NCBI GenBank assembly: GCA_930367205.1 | Contig: OV884015.1 | Coordinates: 83,814,841 to 83,878,840, forward strand | From: Acanthosoma haemorrhoidale | Lineage: Eukaryota; Arthropoda; Insecta; Hemiptera; Acanthosomatidae | DNA: 64,000 bases | Reading direction: 5' to 3' | Part shown: positions 56,632-64,000 of the stretch, piece after piece | Numbering within the stretch: the stretch's first letter is position 1 | How the letters are laid out: each line of letters opens with the position of its first letter | Made by a program: the position numbers and the translations under genes | The notes under the pieces: model-generated | Database searches by the model: none | Told to the model about the DNA's origin: nothing | The model's input: only the letters and a program-made list of their open reading frames with translations

Positions 56632-57140
56632 CAAAATTACAATGTGATTTTACAGAATCGGTAATTGTTTTTCCACAACTGATATTTTTTTCTTTATTGA
56701 AATAGCGCTTTCGACAGCTCTAAGCTGTGATCTTCAGTTAAGTCTGCGCAAATGGAGACAAAATAACTATTATTATACGTAACAATGGCCACAGTCATTA
56801 AGTAAATTATGAACTATTACTACAAAGGTGTTGAATATTTGAATTTCAAGAATTTTTAACTGTAGCAGCATAGAAGGACAATTTCAAGCTAACTACTATT
56901 CAGTTCTGGGGAATATATTTTATATTTTACTAGATGACTTTGGTCAAAATTACAATTTGATTTTACACAATCGGAATTGTTATACAACGTTACGTATAAT
57001 AGTTGTTAGTTTGTCTCCAAGTCCGCAGGTAAAAGTTTTTATCATTCGACTTTTTATTTTATTGTAGAGACAGCGGAAAATAATAGCTTGGAGCTGTCGA
57101 ATGTCCTTATGCTATAAAATTTCAATAAACAAGAAATTAT
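56632..57140. repeat. Nested direct and inverted repeats with conserved hairpin (Penelope-like?)
   Basis: Two levels of repetition are visible. A direct repeat of about 37 bp (CAAAATTACAA-TGATTTTACA-AATCGG) occurs at 56632-56669 and 56946-56982. An imperfect inverted repeat has arms at about 56690-56785 and 56988-57140. Read outward, each arm contains TTATACGTAAC, GTCTCCA, a CGCAG motif, then AGCTT-x-GAGCTGTCGAA and TTTCAATAAA. The left arm on the minus strand reads CTGAAGATCACAGCTTAGAG, then CTGTCGAAAGC. CTGAAGA and GAAA around a GC hairpin resemble the tails of some retroelements and loosely a hammerhead motif. Assignment to Penelope-like elements is an inference. Confidence 0.6.
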
Positions 57141-57843
57141 CAGTTATGGATAGAAAATAAATCTGTTTTACGATCGTATAATTATACCATTCCACAATCA
57201 GGCAGTAAAATTTTTATTGATAATTGTTGTTTCAAAGCTCATTCATACCATAGATCCAATTCCACTCGCCCAATAGGTACGGTTCTCACTCATACCATAT
57301 GTACCTATTTTTTTATATATTTACATATCCATTTATGTTTTTAAAGATGTGACCATAGAGCCATAACTTCCAGGAATACTGTCACATCTACATGAGTATG
57401 AATGGGTTTATAAAAAACCAAAAAACTAAATGTTTTAAATGATTCTTTCTTGTGATTGGGATTATCAGGCGATATCATTCTTCTTCTATCCGACATAAGA
57501 AGGAAGACTCGGTGCTGAGGTGCGAAAGGCAAGACAATGATTAAATGACTTCTCGAGTTAAGAAAGACCAGCTAATCTGAAATTTATGTGCTGCCACCGA
57601 CTGACTTGCCAGAAAAAGTCCGTTAATGACTTGATTGATCACCCTGGAAGAAGCGATGGACCCACCCCCCTATCTCTTTCTCTCAGTATTTACTTGCAAC
57701 AACGGCAACCTATATCAGTACATTACAGTAAATATTTAGGGAAAGGGGGGGGACTTGATCATATTTTTTCCAGTATATTGCTAGTGTATCTATTACAGCA
57801 GTATTACTTTTTAATTAATTATAAAAAAATCCTATATTTTGCT

Positions 57844-58660
57844 AGAGTAACTTTTCGTCCTGGGTCCAATCCTCAATAATCTATACACCCCTGATATCCC
57901 CTCTACCCCCCATACCTTTTTGGCAACATTTGCAGATGACACTGCATCCAGACCCAGATATAGCATCCCATAACCTTCAAAAACACCTTGATGAGATCGA
58001 GTATTGGCAATCAATGGCGGATCAAAGTTAATGAAGCAAAATGTTGCCACATTACCTTTACCCTCTGCCACAAGTCTTGTCCACTAGTTTTTTTAAATTC
58101 CATTCCTCTTCCTTTATCTGAGACAGTACGGTACTTAGGCGCATATCTCGACAAAAGGCTGACATGGAACCCACACACGAGGCTCTAAAGACAAGAACTA
58201 AACAGACGCTTTGGACAAGCGTACAGACTACATCAAAGGACATCTCATCTCTCAATAGAAAATAAATTACTAATCTACAAATTTATACTTAAGCTAATCA
58301 GGGCATACGGCATAGAGCAATGGGGGACAGCAAAAAAGTCAAACAAGCGTATCCAACCCTTTCAATCAAAAGTGCTGAGGACAGTAGTAAATGCTCGTTA
58401 TTACGTCAGCAACAAAACCCTTCATAACGATCTTAATATACCTTACATTCTTAAACTTATCCCACCCATGTTCATAAAACTCCATAGTAACCTATCCAAC
58501 CACCCTAATAACCTTGTAAATACTGTATGAATAAGCGAGTATGAAAATTGTAAATATGGTATGAATGATATAATTTATCACAATTAATTATTGCCCAATG
58601 AGACAGATTGTAATTTTAGCATAATAAAGTTGTTTTTTTTTATAGAGAGAGTAACATTTC
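57844..58660 (+). mobile_element. 5'-truncated Jockey-type LINE (family A) with target duplication
   Basis: The body starts inside RT at VLGPIL and runs to a poly(T/A)-like tail at about 58640. AGAGTAAC plus TTTTC/ATTTC (57844-57856 and 58648-58660, 12 of 13 bp identical) flanks it as a candidate target-site duplication. The 3' UTR has GGTATGAATGA, TTATTGCCC, AGATTGTAATTTTAGC and AATAAAG. This is the longest LINE copy in the window and gives the family assignment for the shorter tails. Confidence 0.85.
57854..58530 (+). pseudogene. Jockey-type LINE ORF2 fragment (RT core to C-terminus)
   Basis: Frame one (57854-57973) has FVLGPILNNLYTPDIP and then FADDTA at 57929-57946, the catalytic ADD box of reverse transcriptase, before a stop. 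Frame two (57988-58188) has WRIKVNEAKCCHITFTL, the LNSIPLP segment and VRYLGAYLDKRLTW, matching the RT thumb region of Jockey-clade LINEs. Frame three (about 58232-58530) has NKLLIYKFILKLIRAYGIEQ, WGTAKKSN, then SKVLRTVVNARYYVSNKTLH and NDLNIPY up to a stop. Family ORF2 proteins are about 900 residues, so only the last third is here, with at least two frameshifts. Active relatives copy their RNA at nicked genomic DNA. Confidence 0.9.
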
Positions 58661-61619
58661 TCAAAGTTTCCAACTGCCCCCCCCCCATTTTACCAAAAGC
58701 ATGGGTTAATACAGGGTGAGCAATGTGGCAAGATGGATGTCAATAGGAATTCTCTGTTTTTTATTAAAAATAAACATTATGCACATATAATTTAATCTTT
58801 TATTAAATCATAATTAAATCTATTCTTCGATTACTAGAAAATAAATATAAATAAGAAGTCTGTTAGTATTTTAGCCATTGCTTTGTTCGAATGACTCACA
58901 GAAATGGTAGACTTTATTATCTTCTCTAGCACACTAGCAATGAGCCCGTGTTTTAAAAATATCCACAATGATTCCAGAAAACATCATTAGCTACTAGTCA
59001 TAATAATTGTCAACCTTTTTTGGCATTTATGATTCTGATTAAAATGTTTTTTTTTTACATGAGTTTTTTCCAATTATCTCTAATTCGCCTGTTCTTCTAA
59101 ATTTATTTTTGAACGTAAACATAAAACGAGTGGTTTTAGGGACAGTTTTTCACAATGTGTGAATGAATTTTCTGAAATTTATTTTTAAATTTTATTGGTA
59201 ATAAATATGTAGGATTATTATGGTCATAAATGGGCTAATACTGTAAGTACTGATTTATTTTTTTATTGACAGATATTATATATTCTGCACCGAGGGAAAA
59301 TTTTTATAATATTTAAATAAAGCTGGGTATTACGAAGTATTACGGTAGTAATATCAATATGAACTATGGCTTAAATAGAAGAAGAAAAAAATATTAGAAG
59401 AATATAGCAGCGAACGATTTAAATAATGAAGCTACTAGCCATTAACGTTATCATTTGAAATTTACATCAAAGGTGTGGAATTTCGTACAATAGCTTCCTT
59501 AATAGGTAACTACCAATACATCTAATATGACTGTCATGCTATCATCAATTTTTCTCCTCTCTGTTGAAGAATTTTGTATTATTGTCACTAGGTTTCAGCA
59601 CCTGTCAATTTAGATAACATAATACCTCCAATTGACCTCTTACCCATCTAATCCAAGTTCCCTTACTGTGGCATACTGAAGTATTGTTTATTTTTTTTGC
59701 TACATTTCAGGGAAGAAATAAAAAAAAACAAAAAATCACTAAGAGGACATAGTTACTTTAGATTTACGTGAAAATTTCACACTGAAAATTTAAAGAAATG
59801 TAATTTAGAGGTCAAAAATTCACAGGAAACTTGTATTAATGAACGTTAGTCGCCCATTAGGTGATTAAAAATAAATATGAAATTCCCAGATTGGGTTTTG
59901 AAGAAAATAAATCGCTATACATTCTCATTTTTCTAAACCTAACGATGACCTTCATTGTCGTTAATTTGTAAACCGAATTTATTAAATAATTTTCTAATGA
60001 CCACGATGTTGTCGGCCTGCTCATTAAAATGGAAAATCTATATTAGCCGAGATATTACGAATTCAACGGCCATCCCTTGTATCGAATGCGCGTTGTTTCT
60101 CTTAAAGAATTAAATTTAAAAAATATTCGAATGCATTAAAAGTAATATATACCTAGTAAAATAATTAAATTATCCAGTTATACATATTTGTTGGGCACGG
60201 CTATTTAAATATTTCAGCGCCCCATTAATTTAGATTAGGTTGCTTGTGGTACTAGTATAGAAATCGTTAATTGATTTATTTAATTCATGTCACTGTTTGA
60301 CCATACGCTTGCTATAGCAAAACTAATCACTAATATTATATAAATGTATTTAAACAAGCTATGTTCATTCTTCAGGTGAGCTACTCGTATATCACTTTCT
60401 ATGTTCACACGCCTTGTATTCTGTACACCTACCGTAGACAAATTGCTTAAACTCACGCATTTTGTAAAATTTAGCTATGCTAAAGTGAATTAGCAAGTTA
60501 TCCATTTATGTAAAGATTCCATATTGTGGAATCTTTAACTCGCTCTGTGTTTATTAAATGATTATTATTATTAAATGAAAGATTTTGAAAAAAAACAACA
60601 AAGCTAAGTATTTATTATTTGAAAGAAAAAAACTGTTATAAGCGTATAATGTCTTCTATAAAGATAAATACAGTTAAATCACATATAAATAATAGCATAA
60701 TTAATAAATTTGTTTCAATAAAATACTTTTGTTTCAAACTTTTTTTTTAATACGGCTGCAGTCAGTTACCACCTTTCAGTTATAAATCACACTATTGTAT
60801 AAATTAATTAACAAATCACCTTGTTATATTATTAACTATTCAATATCGAGCATCTAAAGACTAAAAGCCTCCGTAGATCAGTTCCTTAATAGAATACAAA
60901 ATGAAATAAGCTTTATAGAACAAAGAAAGATTAATCAGAATTTGAAATCCTCCGAACAAATAAAATATAAGAGCCAGGAGGCCATTTGCGGCATGTTTTG
61001 TGGTTTAGCGGCTACTTTTATGAACATTTCATCGTTGGGGTTTTACAAATGGACAGCAGTGTGATTCTTTTTTTTACCATTCGGCACCACTTTACCAGAA
61101 AGTTCGCTACCCCCAAGTAGCTATTATGACACCCATGACAATAAAATCATTGTAAAATACTAATGGGATGAAAATGGGGAATCGCACAAAAAACCTATTT
61201 TTGTGCAGCTAAAATGTGTGAAACATTGAATATATCGTGAATAGAATCTCTTATTGTAAAACAAATCTTTAAAACAACAGTAATGAATAAATTACTTTCG
61301 CTATTGCTTGCACTTTTTTGATAAACAGTTTCGTAAAAAAAAAAAACCTGTTTACAATACACCAATTTTTGGAGAACAGAGAGTTTACTGTGTTGCGTGC
61401 TGCCAAACTGCTCACAGTTGAAACCCCAGTTGGAAAGTTCCAAGAGAAAGAAGGATAATTTGACCACCACCTAAATGCTCACTCGTACACTCAGTACTAT
61501 GGAAACAGTAATGTTTAATGAAATCTAACTTTTTATTAGCACTTTTTCTTGAGATTTCGGAAACAATGTTTTATAGTTAGTGCCAGTTGTGGAGGGATAT
61601 AATTTAAATAATAAATCTT
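58661..61619. other. AT-rich stretch, no gene recognised
   Basis: Starts with a short poly(C) run (58678-58687). Open minus-strand frame 61195-61470 has no signature. Nothing else supported. Confidence 0.5.
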
Positions 61620-61715
61620 CCGTCTCTCCACAATGTTGTTTATTCAACCGAAAAAAAATGTCGACTGCTCTAAGCTGTCATCTTCAGTTGCTAATTGATG
61701 GTAATGAATAATTGA
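61620..61715 (-). repeat. Third copy of the CTGAAGA hairpin repeat
   Basis: The minus strand reads AACTGAAGATGACAGCTTAG, then AGCAGTCGAC, a T-rich run and GAATAAACAA. This parallels the left arm of the 56.6-57.1 kb repeat, with one stem substitution (GACAGCT against AGCAGTC). Only this end is present. Confidence 0.6.
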
Positions 61716-62634
61716 CAACATATTATTTTTATTCTGAAACAAATTGGTAGACGAGTTGGGTTTACTGACTTTATTTTACGACTCGTTGAGGAGAGATGGA
61801 AAATTATTAACTAAACTAAATAAATTAAGTTCCCCCACTCTAGATCTACAGATAGATATATATTATTATGCATATATTTGGTGATTATCAATAGAACTAG
61901 GATGACGTTCAATTGAATGTATACTTGTTGCCTGAATCACATTATACATATGAAGTGGTGCAGAATTAGTGGACCAACTGCCAGTTATCAGTGTACAACA
62001 TCTGGACTCCATGACGGATGCCAGCCAGGGACCTGTCATTCATTAGGAGATATTTAATATCGGAACTGTGTGGCAAGACAGCAATGTGTCAATGACATTA
62101 TCGTGACGAATAACGTTCATTGTGCATATTGTATTCGAGCAAAAAAAGTGTATATAAATTTTGTGTATATCAAGTTAAGCCAGTCTTGCAATTACAATTG
62201 TGATTATATGAACATATTACAAAATAAGTTGATTATTAAAAGTAAAAATCTTCTTCATACTAATAACCAACTTTTAGTACATCATTTCTTTCCCGTATAC
62301 AGATTACAAATTAGTGAACTTAACAATTAGTTGCAGATTTTTTTTCATCTAAAAGTCTATTAAATTAAACAGATATATAATAAATATTTAAAATCTAATC
62401 GGCTTTGCTTACTTTCAAACATATTTTACACAGTCCTCGTCTAAACAGGTACTTTGTAGAATATTGCTTTCTTACACTAGCAAATACAGGGCAAACAAAG
62501 TATGTTTGTCTAAGCTATTGTAAGTGAGTTTGTTCCTATCAATGAATCCTACAATTTACCTTACTCTTCTTATTATTATCTGCCCCTTCACTTTTTAGGT
62601 AAGCATTCTTCCGTAATCAGTTGTAGCTCTTCCT
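61716..62634. other. No recognisable gene
   Basis: A plus-strand 86-codon frame at 62070-62330 is AT-rich in codons (many Asn, Ile, Lys, Tyr) and probably chance. Confidence 0.45.
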
Positions 62635-62830
62635 ATTTCGCATGCGAGGGGGGTGACAACCAAGTCAATTTGGGATGTCTCTGGGATGTTTGTAATTAAT
62701 GTATGAATGAGCGAGTGAATGATGAATTGTAAATTTGGTATGAATGAGAACATTTAACACAATTACTTACTGCCCAGTAAGGCAGATTGCAATTGTATCA
62801 CAATAAAGATTTGAACTTTAAAAAAAAAAT
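62635..62830 (+). mobile_element. Jockey-type LINE 3' end (family A, variant) with poly(A)
   Basis: Plus-strand tail with CGCATGCGAGGGGGGTGACA, CTGGGATGTTTGTAA, GGTATGAATGAGA, TTACTTACTGCCC, AAGGCAGATTGCAATT, ATCACAATAAAG and about ten A (62820-62829). Closest to the 31.2 kb copy in its variant positions. No coding part. Confidence 0.85.
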
Positions 62831-63012
62831 TATAGCTTTATTGAACCATTGGGTTGGTTCTTTTTTTTTATCTTAAAGGACAGTTTTTTTATTTGGAACA
62901 TGCTAAACAAGCCCGTAGGGTCATTTTCTAAATGCAAGATTTGGGAAACTCGGACATGAAAACGTTTGCCCGTGAGTCCGTTATGGCAACAAATATAGGA
63001 ATCAAGAGAGCA
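62831..63012. other. Short AT-rich spacer
   Basis: No feature recognised between the LINE tail and the next GC-richer patch. Confidence 0.5.
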
Positions 63013-63267
63013 TTAAAGAATAATAAAAGTGGGAGGAGAGGCACAATAAAGACAGAGAAGTGGCCGGCAATATAGCGACCCGACAATGGCGGGATTGTTG
63101 CCAGATGTTATGAGTTCGATCGTGTATTTATTCTTCTTGCCACGGTCGACAATAACCGCTGTCTTTTGAGGACCCTTCGCTGTCTTATCATCTCTTGTAT
63201 TGTCTTTGCAATGTCTGTATATTTCCGAAGGTAGGGCACTAAAATCATATTGGCAATAATGGCTCAA
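63013..63267 (-). other. Unrecognised 84-codon frame in a GC-richer patch
   Basis: The minus-strand frame is rich in charged residues in its middle (about residues 20-50, including KGPQKTAVIVDRGKKNKYT) and ends hydrophobic. Codon composition looks more protein-like than neighbouring frames. TTTTAG just upstream on the minus strand could serve as a splice acceptor. No family recognised. Could be an exon, a transposon fragment or a promoter-associated GC patch. Confidence 0.25.
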
Positions 63268-64000
63268 GTTTACCCGACTCTTGTTAAAATGGTGGAATGC
63301 ATTTCTTTTCAGAATAGAAATCTAATAAAATAGGATATTAGGCATAAATATCATTGGTCCGGCACTAACTACTCTTATTCACTATTATAATGGCGATAAA
63401 TGTACACAGAATACTCGTTCATATTTGAAATGAATTAATTAAACGCAAAATGAATATATAATTTTAAAAAATCAAACCACTTTTTTGTTTTCTTGCAGAA
63501 TAATATCCAATGTATCCTTCAGGAATAGTGTTTGAGAGAGAGAATTCCATTATTTCATTTTATATTACATCTTCTGGTTTTTGGCTCATTACATACTTAT
63601 CAGCCGCCAAGTGCCTTCAAACTAAAAACTGATTAACAATTGATGAGTAAAATTGAAATAGGTACTTATTTAAATAAAGGATAACCAAAGCAAAAATAAC
63701 TTTTTTTTTCCTAATCAATCAGTTACAGGAATATTTATAATCATAACACAAATTTAGGCACTTGAAACGTTCTTATGTTCACTTACGAGTTTCAATTCCC
63801 ACGTCCTAATTTACATATTTTTTTTATTTCCTTATTTTACACTTATACTTCTTTTATAGATTTAAGTTTTTAATCAACATTAATTGGAATTTTTAATACA
63901 AGTATACATATAAAAACATCTTCAAAGTGTCCACCCGTTCTATATGCGAAAATAAAAAAGTGCCCAAGAGCTTATGGTCTGGCCCTAAGAAAATAGTTTA
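63268..64000. other. AT-rich end of window, no gene recognised
   Basis: No coding, repeat or RNA signal supported. Confidence 0.5.

Noticed and set aside
57235..57315. Two copies of CTCA(T/C)TCATACCATA, like the family A LINE tail on the minus strand
   Set aside because: Only about 15 bp match and the rest of the tail (GGCAGATTGTAATT) is absent, so an independent LINE copy is not supported.

Overview
This is a eukaryotic, almost certainly arthropod, nuclear window. It is AT-rich (by eye about two thirds A+T), littered with decayed retrotransposons and DNA transposons, and carries five long (GA)n/(CT)n microsatellites. The transposon set (gypsy-type LTR element, Jockey-type LINEs, Tigger/pogo and mariner relatives) and a TCAGT initiator next to a CT tract point to an insect, possibly a hemipteran. 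The species cannot be named from the sequence. Nothing prokaryotic or viral is recognised outside the degraded gypsy element, and no operons, CRISPR arrays or rRNA genes were seen.

No intact protein-coding gene was found. The longest open frames are either transposon remnants or low-complexity translations of microsatellites. The window is best read as intergenic or long-intron DNA.

Layout. 1-2.8 kb: unremarkable, with a G-rich hairpin and a lone Tigger-type end. 2.8-4.1 kb: frameshifted Tigger/pogo transposase on the minus strand, whose terminal sequence runs directly into a (GA)n tract. 5.03-7.6 kb: 5'-deleted Ty3/gypsy element with pieces of RT, RNase H and integrase and a 3' LTR. 7.6-19 kb: mostly featureless, with small inverted repeats, a 35-bp tandem repeat and a short LINE tail. 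19.1-20.8 kb: (CT)n tract, candidate initiator, GC-rich exon-like segment and a three-unit diverged tandem array in which two units keep a perfect GGTAAGT donor. 26.6 kb: second (CT)n tract with a nearby donor-like site. 31-35 kb: two LINE remnants. 36.29-37.17 kb: complete solo LTR with a 5-bp target duplication. 39.87 kb: 110-bp mini-mariner. 41.5, 47, 49, 54.5, 57.9 and 62.6 kb: LINE 3' ends, two of them with visible target-site duplications. 52.7-54 kb: two long CT/GA tracts in opposite orientation. 56.6-57.1 kb: nested direct and inverted repeats carrying a conserved hairpin, with a third copy at 61.6 kb.

The recognisable pieces do not work together as a pathway. They record successive transposon insertions and decay. 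The most interesting unexplained items are the 19.6-20.8 kb array and the nested-repeat hairpin element near 57 kb. I found no convincing new protein system.
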